Counted from the first letter of the stretch, positions 1 to 7,884 are shown. The stretch is DNA of 25,645 bases from Halarsenatibacter sp964462585 (GCA_964462585.1 CAYXAK010000023.1:1-25645), one strand, 5' to 3'. Notes: generated by a model not told the origin, from the letters alone. Numbers and translations are program-made.

Positions 1-185
1 AGAGCGATGGTGGCCGGTATGGCTCCTTCAGCGGCGATTATCTCCTCCATCTTCAGTGCCAGCTCCACATTTTCCGGATAGGGAAGACCGTGTGTTATCA
101 CAGTTGATTCCAGAGCCACAATGGGCTTCAGTTCTCTTCGGCTCTGATCCTCGATCTCCGGGGCTATTACCGTTTCAGACATCAT
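1..185 (-). CDS. psuG: Pseudouridine-5'-phosphate glycosidase, N-terminal part (runs off the left edge)
   Basis: The protein starts at a double ATG (183-185 and 180-182) behind an AGGGGG-type ribosome site and is cut by the window edge after about 61 residues. The visible part contains VALESTVITHGLPYPEN, then ALKMEEII and GAIPATIA. I recognise this as the N-terminal signature of the PsuG/IndA family, which reversibly splits pseudouridine 5'-phosphate into uracil and ribose 5-phosphate in the cytoplasm for pseudouridine breakdown. Known members are about 300 residues long, so only a fifth is seen. No psuK kinase is visible in the window. The gene is separated from the superoxide reductase gene by a strong terminator, so it is probably its own unit. 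Family assignment is from remembered motifs. Confidence 0.85.
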   Translation of the reverse strand, partial: MMSETVIAPEIEDQSRRELKPIVALESTVITHGLPYPENVELALKMEEIIAAEGAIPATIA

Positions 186-255
186 ATTACACCCCCTGTC
201 TAAATTTATTATTCCAGAATAAGAGCCTATCTCCTCTTTTACAGGCCCAAAACAA

Positions 256-285
256 TAAAAAAATAGCCCGGCTAAAAGCCGGGCC
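256..285 (-). terminator. Intrinsic terminator after the superoxide reductase gene
   Basis: Read on the minus strand there is a perfect 8-bp G+C-rich stem (266-273 paired with 277-284, three-base loop), followed after two bases by a run of seven T. It lies about 50 bases downstream of the superoxide reductase stop codon and ahead of psuG, so it should end the superoxide reductase transcript. Confidence 0.85.
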
Positions 286-336
286 GGTCACGCTAACTCG
301 CTTCAGATCAGCAGGAAAGATACACTTATTTTTAAG

Positions 337-690
337 TTATTCCTCTACAGTTATCTCCTTTTCAGCCTCCCACTGGCCGTGCAGATTGCAGTATTCAAAA
401 GCTCGCAGTGTACAGGATTCCTCCAGTTTGATCTGCAGAGTGGCCTTGGCCGCAACCTCATGTGTGAAGTTCACCCGGGCCAGCTGGAAATAGTCGGCAT
501 AGAGCTCAACATACTGAATGAAATGCCCTTCCTCCATGGGATGGTCAATCTCCTCGCCCATTTCCACGGTAACCTCGAAGATCTCACCTTTTTTGACTGT
601 GTCGGGAGCGATTATGTGCGGGACGTGCTTCTTCTCCAGTGTGGTCTTGTCAGAAGGATCGTTTAGCTGTTTGAGATCATAATAGGCCAT
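337..690 (-). CDS. Superoxide reductase, class II (neelaredoxin type)
   Basis: A 117-residue cytoplasmic protein of the neelaredoxin/desulfoferrodoxin family, which reduces superoxide to hydrogen peroxide without making oxygen, using a mononuclear Fe centre. Visible iron-site elements are EKKHVPHI (E19, K21, H22), HPMEEGH (H50, H56) and CNLHG (C101, H104), giving the expected four His and one Cys ligands. The N-terminal desulforedoxin domain of class I enzymes is absent, so this is the one-iron class. A strong AAGGAGGG ribosome site sits just ahead of the ATG. The neighbour upstream is rubrerythrin, which would remove the peroxide formed; the 90-base gap between them and the terminator downstream allow either co-transcription or separate control. 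Confidence 0.93.
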   Translation of the reverse strand: MAYYDLKQLNDPSDKTTLEKKHVPHIIAPDTVKKGEIFEVTVEMGEEIDHPMEEGHFIQYVELYADYFQLARVNFTHEVAAKATLQIKLEESCTLRAFEYCNLHGQWEAEKEITVEE

Positions 691-784
691 ATTTAGCCCT
701 CCTTATAGGGGTTGGGATTTTATTTATAGAGCTCTTTTCAGAAGTCCGCTGCCGGCAGCAGCTTCGTTCAAAATATCATTCCTG

Positions 785-1342
785 TCATTCAAACCTCCTG
801 AAATCCTCTCCGGCCTCACCGCAGACCGGACAGTATTCAGGGGTCTCATCCTGAACAGTATAGCCGCAAACCTCACAGACATCCACATAGTCCATCTCAA
901 AATCTGAGCCGCGCTCGACTGATTTCCGGGCATCCTTAAAGAGATCGGCATGAGTCTTTTCCGCTTCAACAGCATAGTGAAAGGCCCTCACGGCTTCATT
1001 CTCCTGCTGATCCTTGGCCACCAGAGAAAAGCTGGGATACATCTCCTCAATCTCGTGTTTTTCACCTGCAATGGCCCGGGCCAGGTTTTCGGCTGTGGAA
1101 TCGAGGCCGAAGGCTGCACCTGAGGCCACGGTGAACTCACCACCGGCATTCTCCAGAGCCTGAAAGTGATTGCGGGCATGAACCTGCTCGGCATAGGCGA
1201 CCGCCCGGAAGAGTGTGGCAACTCCTGGAAAACCATCCTCCCCGGCTTTTTCCGCCCAGACCTGATAGCGCTGATAGGCCTGACTCTCGCCGCCAAAGGC
1301 CGAACGCAGGTTTTCTGCCGTCATATCGCTCTCCACTGTCAT
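785..1342 (-). CDS. rbr: Rubrerythrin
   Basis: This diiron peroxidase reduces hydrogen peroxide to water in anaerobes. An N-terminal ferritin-like four-helix domain carries two ExxH-type elements (AEQVH near residue 52 and EAEKTH near 126-131), together with GEKHEIE near 93. A C-terminal rubredoxin domain follows, with CEVCGY and CPVCGE giving the four Cys ligands (about 156, 159, 171, 174). Length is about 185 residues, normal for the family. A GTG 12 bases upstream (1354) also opens the frame but lies only one base from the AAGGA element, so I prefer the ATG at 1342. An ATG six codons further in, directly before TAENLRSAF, is a third possibility. An AT-rich promoter-like region precedes it. 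Confidence 0.95.
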   Translation of the reverse strand: MTVESDMTAENLRSAFGGESQAYQRYQVWAEKAGEDGFPGVATLFRAVAYAEQVHARNHFQALENAGGEFTVASGAAFGLDSTAENLARAIAGEKHEIEEMYPSFSLVAKDQQENEAVRAFHYAVEAEKTHADLFKDARKSVERGSDFEMDYVDVCEVCGYTVQDETPEYCPVCGEAGEDFRRFE

Positions 1343-1384
1343 ATTTTTCACCACATCCTTTGCTGTAATTGTTAAAATTTTATT

Positions 1385-1412
1385 TAGATACGATTAATTA
1401 TTATTCTATCAA
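1385..1412 (-). promoter_or_regulatory. Possible promoter of rubrerythrin
   Basis: On the minus strand a TTGATA (1407-1412) and TATCTA (1385-1390) are separated by 16 bases, within the most AT-rich stretch near this gene. The AT-rich spacer could also hold a peroxide-regulator site, but I cannot match a consensus convincingly. Judged by eye only. Confidence 0.35.
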
Positions 1413-1441
1413 ATGTATAATATCACCAGAATGCCCCCATG

Positions 1442-3847
1442 TCAAGGCAGATCGAGAATAAGTCGGGCCTTATGATCCAGGGGAAAGCTGAAGATGAGCT
1501 CATCCTCGCACAGATCATAATCCCCCGGAGAGAGGCTCTTCTCTCCAATCTTTATCTCCCGGGGAGCAGATGTGAGCCCTGCCACAGCTATCTCAACCCT
1601 GTCAGGAGAATGAGAAAAGCCGGCATGTTCGGCCTCTACAGCCAGCCGAACATCCTCACTGCTGCTCTCCAGACTGTATCTGTACAGGTCATATTCACCC
1701 TGCTGGAAGGAATAGCTGATACCATCGTCGAGATATAAGCTGCCCTCTCTCTCCGATCCTGTCCGGCCGGGATATAGCTTTATCCGGAGATCCTCAAACC
1801 CCTTCTCAGGCGCTTCAGTTCCGGGCTCGGGCTGTGTGAAAATAAGCGAGTTCTCCCGCACAAAAAGAGGCATCCTCTCCAGGGGGGCCTCCACGATCCA
1901 GCTCTGACCGCCCCGGTAATAATCCCCGCTCCAGTAATCATACCAGCCTCCTGCTGGAAGATATACCCTTCGCTCCCTTTTATCAGGTCTTAAGACCGGA
2001 GCTGCAAGCAGGTTATCGCCGATCATGATCTGGTCGTTTATATTCTGCACACTGCCATCCTGCGGATAATGCCAGACGAGAGGACGCCAGATCGGGGCAC
2101 CTGTCTGGCTCATCTCGTAGAAGAGATTGTAGATATGGGGCAGAAGCTCATATCTGAGCTTGATATAGCGGCGATTTATTGAAGTATAGGGTTCGCCAAA
2201 AGCCCAGGGCTCCTGAGATTTTGTGCCCACACAGGTGTGGTTGCGGAAAAAGGGCATCAGCGCTCCCAGCTGAGTCCAGCGGGCCAGAAGCTCTCCCCGG
2301 CAGTCATCGGAAAAGCCGCCCACATCGCTGCCGCAGAATCCTATACCGCTAAGTCCCATATTGGCCAGCATCGGCACATTCATCTCCAGATGCTGCCAGA
2401 AGCTGCGGTTGTCACCGGTCCAGACCGCGGAATAGCGCTGGATGCCGGCAAAGCCGGCCCTGCTCAGCACGAAGGGGCGCTCCTGGCGGTATTCGCGGAT
2501 GGCCTCTCTTGTGGCCCGGGCTTCATGCAGGGCATAGAGGTTGTGAAAACGCCTGTGTGTACCGGGGTCACCGTCATTTCCGTGCATGACCTCATCCGGA
2601 AGAGTGCGCCTGTCGTTGAAATCAGCCGGCTCATTCATATCGTTCCATATTCCCCGGATGCCGGCCTCAAAATAGTCCTCATGCAGCTCCTTCCACCATT
2701 TTCTCACTTCGGGTTCGGTAAAATCGGGAAATACGCTCTCACCCGGCCATACTTCACCGGTGTAGAGCTCACCGCTGGCAAACCGGCAGAAATAATCGCC
2801 CGCGATGCCCTCCCTGTAGACATCATATTCGGGGTCCTTTTTAACACCGGGATCCATGATCGTTATCAGATCTATTCCCAGCTCACTTAAGTCTCCGGCC
2901 AGTGCCCCGGGATCGGGGAAGCGCTGGGAATCCCAGGCAAAGACCCTGTATTCATCCATATAGTGAATATCCAGGTGGATGGCATCACAGGGTATATCCT
3001 CATCTGCGAATTTCTCCGCCACCTCACTGACCCGGGAATCAGGAAAATAGCTGTAGCGGGACTGATGGAAGCCAAGCGACCACAGCGGTGGCAGAGGATG
3101 GCGTCCGGTCAGCTCCGTATGCCTCTCCACAACATCGGAAAGCTCCGGGCCACCGTAGAAATAGTAATCCAGGCCTCCGCCTTCAGCCGTGTAGATGAGC
3201 TGACCCGGGCTGGAATCTGCCACGTCAAAATGGCTTCTGTAGCTGTTATCGAAGAAGATTCCATAGCTGTAATCCGGCCTGAAACCGATATAAAAAGGCA
3301 CAGATATATAGAGAGGGTCTGTGGAGGGCACATGGGGGCGGGCTTCATCGGTATTCCACATGGTATAGGTCCTGCCCCTCTTATCCATAAAACCGGTCTT
3401 CTCACCGAGGCCGTAGATGCGCTCACCCGACCTCAGCTCCTTACAGCATCTTATTTCCTGGCGGCGCCTGCCCAGAGCTTCGCCGGGCATATCGGCATGT
3501 ATGAGTTCTCCCTCCTCTCCATAGAAGAGAATACGAAAAGGGGAGCGGATTACCTTCACCTCAAGCTCCGGACCCTGCAGCAGAATTCCCTCCTCCTTTT
3601 CCCGATATCTGACCTCGACAGGCTCCTGCTCACACTGAACGGCCGGTGTGGAGCTGGGAGAGAAGCGCTCCTCCCTGTCAGCGATAACCCTGACTATTCC
3701 TTTCTGCTGCCAGACTATCTCCAGGCGCCAGCCGGACAGCTTCACAGCCGCACCGCGTGATATCCGGGAGAAATCGCTGACTTCATAGAGATAATCGAAA
3801 GGTCTTCCGTCCCCTTTTCTTCCCTTCAGAAATTCCTGGCTGTTCAT
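1442..3847 (-). CDS. Glycoside hydrolase family 31 alpha-glycosidase (alpha-glucosidase-like)
   Basis: An 801-residue GH31 enzyme, normal length for the family. GH31 members hydrolyse alpha-glucosides (some alpha-xylosides) with retention. The N-terminal beta-sandwich runs to about residue 250 and contains the conserved YGLGEK at 145-150. The catalytic barrel follows: WNDMNEP at 401-407 holds the nucleophile D403, and WTGDN at 476-480 holds the acid/base D479. The C-terminal beta domains contain the LLAAPVL and LPAGGWYDYW segments usual for the family. No signal peptide is visible, so it should act on imported or stored sugars in the cytoplasm. It starts 20 bases downstream of the DUF4438 gene with a GGAGG site, so the two are probably co-transcribed. 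Exact substrate cannot be read from the sequence. Confidence 0.93.
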   Translation of the reverse strand: MNSQEFLKGRKGDGRPFDYLYEVSDFSRISRGAAVKLSGWRLEIVWQQKGIVRVIADREERFSPSSTPAVQCEQEPVEVRYREKEEGILLQGPELEVKVIRSPFRILFYGEEGELIHADMPGEALGRRRQEIRCCKELRSGERIYGLGEKTGFMDKRGRTYTMWNTDEARPHVPSTDPLYISVPFYIGFRPDYSYGIFFDNSYRSHFDVADSSPGQLIYTAEGGGLDYYFYGGPELSDVVERHTELTGRHPLPPLWSLGFHQSRYSYFPDSRVSEVAEKFADEDIPCDAIHLDIHYMDEYRVFAWDSQRFPDPGALAGDLSELGIDLITIMDPGVKKDPEYDVYREGIAGDYFCRFASGELYTGEVWPGESVFPDFTEPEVRKWWKELHEDYFEAGIRGIWNDMNEPADFNDRRTLPDEVMHGNDGDPGTHRRFHNLYALHEARATREAIREYRQERPFVLSRAGFAGIQRYSAVWTGDNRSFWQHLEMNVPMLANMGLSGIGFCGSDVGGFSDDCRGELLARWTQLGALMPFFRNHTCVGTKSQEPWAFGEPYTSINRRYIKLRYELLPHIYNLFYEMSQTGAPIWRPLVWHYPQDGSVQNINDQIMIGDNLLAAPVLRPDKRERRVYLPAGGWYDYWSGDYYRGGQSWIVEAPLERMPLFVRENSLIFTQPEPGTEAPEKGFEDLRIKLYPGRTGSEREGSLYLDDGISYSFQQGEYDLYRYSLESSSEDVRLAVEAEHAGFSHSPDRVEIAVAGLTSAPREIKIGEKSLSPGDYDLCEDELIFSFPLDHKARLILDLP

Positions 3848-3867
3848 ATCTCTTACCGCCTCCTCAA

Positions 3868-4731
3868 TTATCTCAATTCTTTGATGTTGGCGCTCTCATC
3901 ACTGACAGGTTCGAGTATATTATCGCGGGCGGACATGATGACAGTGATGCCCGGTCCGTGGCCCATCTTGATGCAATCACTGTGAGCAACAACACCTATG
4001 CTGCCGGCATCACCGCGGTATTCACGTCCATAGGTGTTATCACAGTCCTCGAGATAGACAATATCTCCCAGTCTGAGGTCTGTGAGGCCGTGCTCTTCCA
4101 GCTCCTTCTCATCACCTGTGGTGATATCATAATCACCCATGGCCGCGCTGGCCGAACCTATGCCCGAACCCATCAGATGTCCGGGAACCTCTGCGGCCAC
4201 CGGCACTTTGAGCCTATCTCCATCTTGCTCAAGACCCATATTTTCCAGCAGATCGGGGTCAATATTAAAGACACTGACATCGGGGTAATTCTCCAGCTCC
4301 AGACCCTGGCCCCGGGCTCTGATGAGAATATCATCACCTATTTTCATCTCCTCCATCACATCAGGGTCAAAGTCCAGCAGCACATGGTAGATGCCGCCGT
4401 GCAGACCTGTGACATAGCCCTCTTCACCCTCTGCTTCACCGCTTACAACCCGGGCTCTATTGCCCACACAGGCCAGAAGACCCAGACCCATATTGTTGCG
4501 TCTGGAGCTGCCATCACCCTCAATCTTTATGCTCACACCGGGTTCTATGTGATCACCGGCCCAGCCGAAGGCGGGATCTCCCACCCTCACATTGTATGTA
4601 ATGCCGCCCGTGCCGGGAATTGTATGGCCCTCACCGTCGCGGTCCAGCCTGTAGGGTGTGCGGCCGCTTTTGGGATGTGATATGCTCCCCTGCACGGATT
4701 GAACAACCAGTTTATCTCTATTTGTATCCAT
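3868..4731 (-). CDS. DUF4438 family protein, function unknown
   Basis: A 287-residue soluble protein, acidic, with no signal peptide or membrane segment. I recognise the DUF4438 pattern: GITYNVRVGDPAFGWAGDH near the N-terminus, GEEGYVTGLHGGIYHVLLDF around residues 103-122, the IGDDILIRARGQGLEL segment, and a C-terminal part with MGDYDI, GDIVYLEDCD and GHGPGITVIMS. Members occur in thermophilic and anaerobic bacteria and have no established role as far as I know. The many Gly and Asp residues in loops suggest a beta-rich fold. It lies 47 bases after the methionine sulfoxide reductase gene and 20 bases before the GH31 gene on the same strand, so the three probably form an operon. That arrangement alone does not reveal a function. 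Confidence 0.8.
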   Translation of the reverse strand: MDTNRDKLVVQSVQGSISHPKSGRTPYRLDRDGEGHTIPGTGGITYNVRVGDPAFGWAGDHIEPGVSIKIEGDGSSRRNNMGLGLLACVGNRARVVSGEAEGEEGYVTGLHGGIYHVLLDFDPDVMEEMKIGDDILIRARGQGLELENYPDVSVFNIDPDLLENMGLEQDGDRLKVPVAAEVPGHLMGSGIGSASAAMGDYDITTGDEKELEEHGLTDLRLGDIVYLEDCDNTYGREYRGDAGSIGVVAHSDCIKMGHGPGITVIMSARDNILEPVSDESANIKELR

Positions 4732-4778
4732 TTATCTCACCTCATTATTTTTATATTTGTTTTGATATATCCGGATTT

Positions 4779-5318
4779 CTACTGTTGTCCGTAAAATTTC
4801 ATATTCTCAATCTCCACTTCCTCCAGGAATATCTCCACAAGTCTCTCAAGCTGTCTGGCATCATGTTCCGAAAAGCGGGCCAGATTGGGACTGTCCAGAT
4901 CAAGTACACCTATGACATTATCTTTATATTTTAAGGGCAGCACCAGTTCCGAACGCGAGCGGGGATCACAGGCAATATGACCGGGGAATTCATGCACATC
5001 TGCCACCAGCTGAATCCTCCCGCGCTCCAGCGCTGTGCCGCAGACACCCTCACCGGGAGGTATTCTCACACAGGCGGTTCTGCCCTGAAAGGGGCCCAGA
5101 ACCAGATCACCATCCTCCCGGCGCAGATAGAATCCGGCCCAGTTTATGTCAGGCAGCTGTTCGTAGAGCAGAGCGGCCATGTTGGCCATTCCCGCCAGCC
5201 AGTCATTCTCCTCGGCCAGCAGAGATCTGAGTTTTTCTCTCATCTCGCTGTAGAGTTCTCGTCTGTAATCATAATCTCCTGCCTCATCCAGGCCATCTAT
5301 TTCGATTTTTCCCATCAT
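4779..5318 (-). CDS. msrC: Free methionine-(R)-sulfoxide reductase (GAF domain)
   Basis: A single GAF-domain enzyme of about 179 residues that reduces free L-methionine-(R)-sulfoxide with thioredoxin. All three Cys of the family are present with the spacing of the E. coli enzyme: TACVRI (C83), GVCGTA (C93) and HIACD (C117). The family elements NWAGFY near 59-64 and LVLGPFQG near 72-79, and the C-terminal LDLDSP, are also present. The frame is open to a farther ATG at 5333, but the ribosome site GGAGGTGA (5321-5328) lies inside that extension, so translation should begin at the tandem ATGs 5318 or 5315. It is divergent from comFB and first in a likely operon with DUF4438 and GH31. It fits the oxygen-protection theme of the left end. 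Confidence 0.92.
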   Translation of the reverse strand: MMGKIEIDGLDEAGDYDYRRELYSEMREKLRSLLAEENDWLAGMANMAALLYEQLPDINWAGFYLRREDGDLVLGPFQGRTACVRIPPGEGVCGTALERGRIQLVADVHEFPGHIACDPRSRSELVLPLKYKDNVIGVLDLDSPNLARFSEHDARQLERLVEIFLEEVEIENMKFYGQQ

Positions 5319-5386
5319 AATCACCTCCCACAAAAAGGATTTTAAAGTTCAAAAAAGAATATAACAAATAGAAAGGAGGGATTTAT
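5319..5386. promoter_or_regulatory. Divergent promoter region between msrC and comFB
   Basis: This AT-rich 68-base stretch separates two divergent start codons and carries both ribosome sites (GGAGGTGA for msrC on the minus strand, AAAGGAGGG for comFB on the plus strand). Both promoters, if separate, must overlap here or in the neighbouring coding ends. TATAAC-like and TTTAAA-like hexamers are present, but I cannot assign a spaced -35/-10 pair with confidence. Confidence 0.35.
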
Positions 5387-5740
5387 ATGTCCTCTGATCA
5401 GGAATCCGCTCAGGAAACATTTGACAGGGAACGGCTCCAGTCCGATCTCCATAACTACACCGAGGATTTTGTGCTCGATAAAATGGAGGAGCTGATCATA
5501 GAGAGCGATGAATTCGAAGATATCTGCACCTGCCAGAACTGCCTTCTGGACATAGCCTCCTACACGCTCAATAGAATTCCGGCCAAATATATAGCAAGCC
5601 CCCGCGGCAGTCTCCATGCCAAGCTCATTGAATTTGAACACCAGGTAAATGTAGATATAGTCTCGGTTCTGACCAAAGCCATACGCATAGTCTCCAAAAA
5701 CCCCCGCCACGATGACGAAAATGATGCCGGGTCAGACTAG
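5387..5740 (+). CDS. comFB: ComFB-like late competence development protein
   Basis: A 117-residue acidic protein with the ComFB family pattern: a helical N-terminal part (NYTEDFVLDKMEELI), then EDICTCQNCLLDIASYTLNRIPAKYI, in which Cys 47, 49 and 52 may bind a metal, and the Tyr/Pro segment that follows. A good AAAGGAGGG ribosome site precedes the ATG by seven bases. In Bacillus subtilis comFB lies between comFA and comFC but its role is unclear; related proteins elsewhere have been linked to cyclic-di-GMP binding. Here it stands alone, with no comFA or comFC, is the only rightward gene, and has its own terminator. Function is therefore inferred only at family level. Confidence 0.8.
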   Translation: MSSDQESAQETFDRERLQSDLHNYTEDFVLDKMEELIIESDEFEDICTCQNCLLDIASYTLNRIPAKYIASPRGSLHAKLIEFEHQVNVDIVSVLTKAIRIVSKNPRHDDENDAGSD

Positions 5741-5763
5741 ATACTGTGAGTTTGAGCCTTCCA

Positions 5764-5792
5764 CTGCCCCCATATGGGGGCAGAAGTTTTTT
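5764..5792 (+). terminator. Intrinsic terminator of comFB
   Basis: A perfect 20-bp inverted repeat (5764-5783, CTGCCCCC with GGGGGCAG around a central ATAT) is followed by AAG and six T on the plus strand, 23 bases after the comFB stop. Its right half is also the beginning of the 55-base repeat that flanks the assembly gap. Confidence 0.8.
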
Positions 5793-5829
5793 GGCTTTAA
5801 TCGGGAAAGCTCATGCGTGCTGTGAATTC
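5775..5829. repeat. 55-base direct repeat, copy left of the N run
   Basis: Identical in all 55 bases to 5930-5984. On the minus strand it encodes the same last codons and stop (5797-5799) as the corrinoid activator gene. It is best explained as the overlapping end of two contigs. Confidence 0.95.
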
Positions 5830-5929
5830 NNNNNNNNNNNNNNNNNNNNNNNNNNNNNNNNNNNNNNNNNNNNNNNNNNNNNNNNNNNNNNNNNNNNNNN
5901 NNNNNNNNNNNNNNNNNNNNNNNNNNNNN
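5830..5929. other. Assembly gap of exactly 100 N
   Basis: A run of exactly 100 N, a common placeholder length, bounded on both sides by the same 55-base sequence. This points to a scaffold join in which the contig overlap was not collapsed. If so, the real chromosome has no gap here and the 155 bases from 5775 to 5929 should be removed. Confidence 0.95.
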
Positions 5930-5984
5930 TGGGGGCAGAAGTTTTTTGGCTTTAATCGGGAAAGCTCATGCGTGCTGTGAATTC
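5930..5984. repeat. 55-base direct repeat, copy right of the N run
   Basis: Second copy of the sequence at 5775-5829. It contains the true 3' end of the corrinoid activator gene. It begins in the middle of the comFB terminator palindrome, the kind of hairpin that can break an assembly. Confidence 0.95.
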
Positions 5985-7766
5985 CTGCTGGAACTCAGCC
6001 GAGGTGGAGAGTTCCAGGTATTCGGTTATATCTCTATATTCACCGGCCTGTGAGTTAAGATCCCGGTTGATCAACATCATTCTGGCCCCGGCGCCGGCAC
6101 CATTGCCGGCCTGATGGATCCTGTCTGACATCTCATCAGGTATCATGCCTATCCTGCAGGCATTATCTCTGTCGAGATAATTGGCAAAACCTCCCACCAG
6201 GTAGACATCTTCTACCTCCTCACCGCCAATTCCGGCCCTGTCCATGAGTATCTCTATACCGGCTCTGATCGCTCCCTTGGCCAGCTGCAGCTGGCGGATA
6301 TCCTTCTGGGTGAAATAAAGAGGCCGATCAAGCGCCGTCTCCTCTGCCGGTATCAGCATGAGGCGGGCTCCATCCTCATTGCGCTCATACCTCTCCCGCC
6401 AGAAGGGAGGCATCTTCTCTCTATCCTCAAGTGCCCCCGAACGGTCTATCACACCTGCCTTGAGCAGACCGGCTCCCAGATCCAGCAGGCCGGAGCCGCA
6501 GATGCCCCGGGGAGGACTGGAGTCTATCGTGCTGTATTCAAAGCCATCTTCCTCGATGCTGAAGCTGTCGAGGGCGCCGGGCAGAGCGGCCATACCCTCT
6601 CTGATATTGCCTCCTTCAAAAGAGGGCCCAGCTGCCACGGAGCAGGCGTAGATCTTATCCCTGCGCCCCAGAGCCACCTCACCATTTGTGCCTATATCGA
6701 CCAGCAGGCGGAAGTCATCATCCCGGGCCAGATCGACTGCCAGCATATCGGCCACTATATCTCCTCCCACATATCCTGATATGGCGGGGAAAACCTCCAC
6801 CTCAGCATGGGGGCTGACCTCCAGGCCCAGCTCATCGGCCTTCAGCCGCAGCTGTTCGGTGAAGATGGGCACAAAAGGTGAATTTGCAATATCCTCGCTG
6901 CTGACACCCAGCAGGCCGTGCTGCATTACCGTATTGCCGGCAAATACCAGCCGATATATATCTCTTCTATTCAGGTCGACTCTACCGGCCAGCTCAGTCA
7001 GGCTTTCGTTGAGCCTGTCAACGAGCTTCTCCTGCATCTCCTGCCAGCCGTCCTCTCCGTCGCGGGCGGTCTGGATTCTGCTGATCACATCTGCCCCCAT
7101 CTCCTTCTGGGGGTTGTAAAATGAATCGACCTCCAGCTGTCTGCCGGTCTCCAGATCGAGCAGATAGACCACCACAGTCGTGGTGCCTATATCCACCGCT
7201 GCCCCCAGTGTCCTGGTCAGCTCTCCCACACTGCCGACACGGACCAGCTCACCGTCCCTGCTGATGCCGACCAGCTCCTTCTCCTGGCGGCGCCGGGAAA
7301 GATCCTCAATTGCCTCCAGAGCGGCCTCCCGGATTTCGCCGGAAGATATAAGCCGGGTCAGATAGCTGCGCTGATCCTCCAGGCTGGGAGGTGCCGGATT
7401 GAAGTATTTGCGCTGCCAGCCATTATCCACATCGGTGCTGACCTCTTCCTCGCCGGCCAGGATGCTTATTTTGCCCCCCGCCATAATCTCCACCTGCATA
7501 TCCCCTTCGACACCGTGCAGGCAGATAAGCCTCATGCCCTCTTCAATTTCATTCTTCTCCAGAAGTTTTCTCTCCCTGTCCCGCACAGCCGGAGCCGGTC
7601 TGAGCACAGCCCTGCATTTTCCGCAGGTGCCCCGGCCGCCACAGTAACTCTCAAGCTCCATTCCAGTCCTGGAGACCGCCTCCAGCAGCGGTGTGCCCTC
7701 CTCTGCCGTAACCGTCTCCTCGTGCTCTCCCTGGCTCACTTTAACCTCATACTTCATCTCTGACAT
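5952..7766 (-). CDS. Corrinoid activation protein, RACo type (2Fe-2S ferredoxin plus ASKHA ATPase)
   Basis: A 604-residue reductive activator that, in this family, uses ATP to return an inactive Co(II) corrinoid protein to methyl-accepting Co(I). The N-terminal plant-type 2Fe-2S domain has C42, C48, C51 and C82 (CGGRGTCGKC). A linker follows, then the DUF4445/ASKHA part with phosphate-binding loops VDIGTTT at 191-197 and DIGTNGE at 357-363, and GGFANYLDRD near the C-terminus. Length matches RACo-like proteins of acetogens. An AAGGAGG site precedes the first ATG closely; a second ATG lies three codons in. It follows fhs but is separated by a terminator-like hairpin and has its own promoter. 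It is likely the activator for the corrinoid protein whose gene end is at the right edge of the window. Confidence 0.93.
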   Translation of the reverse strand: MSEMKYEVKVSQGEHEETVTAEEGTPLLEAVSRTGMELESYCGGRGTCGKCRAVLRPAPAVRDRERKLLEKNEIEEGMRLICLHGVEGDMQVEIMAGGKISILAGEEEVSTDVDNGWQRKYFNPAPPSLEDQRSYLTRLISSGEIREAALEAIEDLSRRRQEKELVGISRDGELVRVGSVGELTRTLGAAVDIGTTTVVVYLLDLETGRQLEVDSFYNPQKEMGADVISRIQTARDGEDGWQEMQEKLVDRLNESLTELAGRVDLNRRDIYRLVFAGNTVMQHGLLGVSSEDIANSPFVPIFTEQLRLKADELGLEVSPHAEVEVFPAISGYVGGDIVADMLAVDLARDDDFRLLVDIGTNGEVALGRRDKIYACSVAAGPSFEGGNIREGMAALPGALDSFSIEEDGFEYSTIDSSPPRGICGSGLLDLGAGLLKAGVIDRSGALEDREKMPPFWRERYERNEDGARLMLIPAEETALDRPLYFTQKDIRQLQLAKGAIRAGIEILMDRAGIGGEEVEDVYLVGGFANYLDRDNACRIGMIPDEMSDRIHQAGNGAGAGARMMLINRDLNSQAGEYRDITEYLELSTSAEFQQEFTARMSFPD

Positions 7767-7821
7767 TTCCTCCTTCAGCTGATTGTGGTTGTTTTATTCG
7801 ACATATTTGCTCGCCTGTTTT

Positions 7822-7830
7822 ATTATATCA
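7822..7830 (-). promoter_or_regulatory. Extended -10 promoter of the corrinoid activator gene
   Basis: On the minus strand TGA is followed directly by TATAAT (7822-7827), a consensus extended -10 element, about 56 bases ahead of the start codon. No convincing -35 hexamer is seen at 17 bases, which is tolerated by extended -10 promoters. It lies in the 177-base gap after fhs and suggests that the activator is expressed separately from the operon. Confidence 0.55.
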
Positions 7831-7884
7831 CAGGAGGAATAGTGAACAGTAAAATAAACACATAGATCTTCACATATAGTTAAA

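Noticed and set aside
748..759. 12-bp perfect palindrome between rubrerythrin and superoxide reductase genes
   Set aside because: Could be a weak hairpin, but there is no T tract after it on the minus strand and the stem is short, so I do not call it a terminator or an operator.
724..975. Small minus-strand open frame at the end of the rubrerythrin gene
   Set aside because: Overlaps rubrerythrin in another frame, covering its conserved rubredoxin domain, and has no recognisable motif.
2237..3760. Two plus-strand open frames (217 and 265 codons) opposite the GH31 gene
   Set aside because: Antisense to an intact GH31 gene with both catalytic Asp; high G+C of the coding strand leaves few stops in the reverse frames.
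5746..5955. Open frame running through the N block
   Set aside because: Exists only because N bases produce no stop; no real coding support.
5775..5984. Flanking 55-base repeats as an insertion-element or attachment-site duplication
   Set aside because: They contain the end of a coding gene and surround a placeholder of exactly 100 N with no sequence between, so an assembly overlap explains them better.
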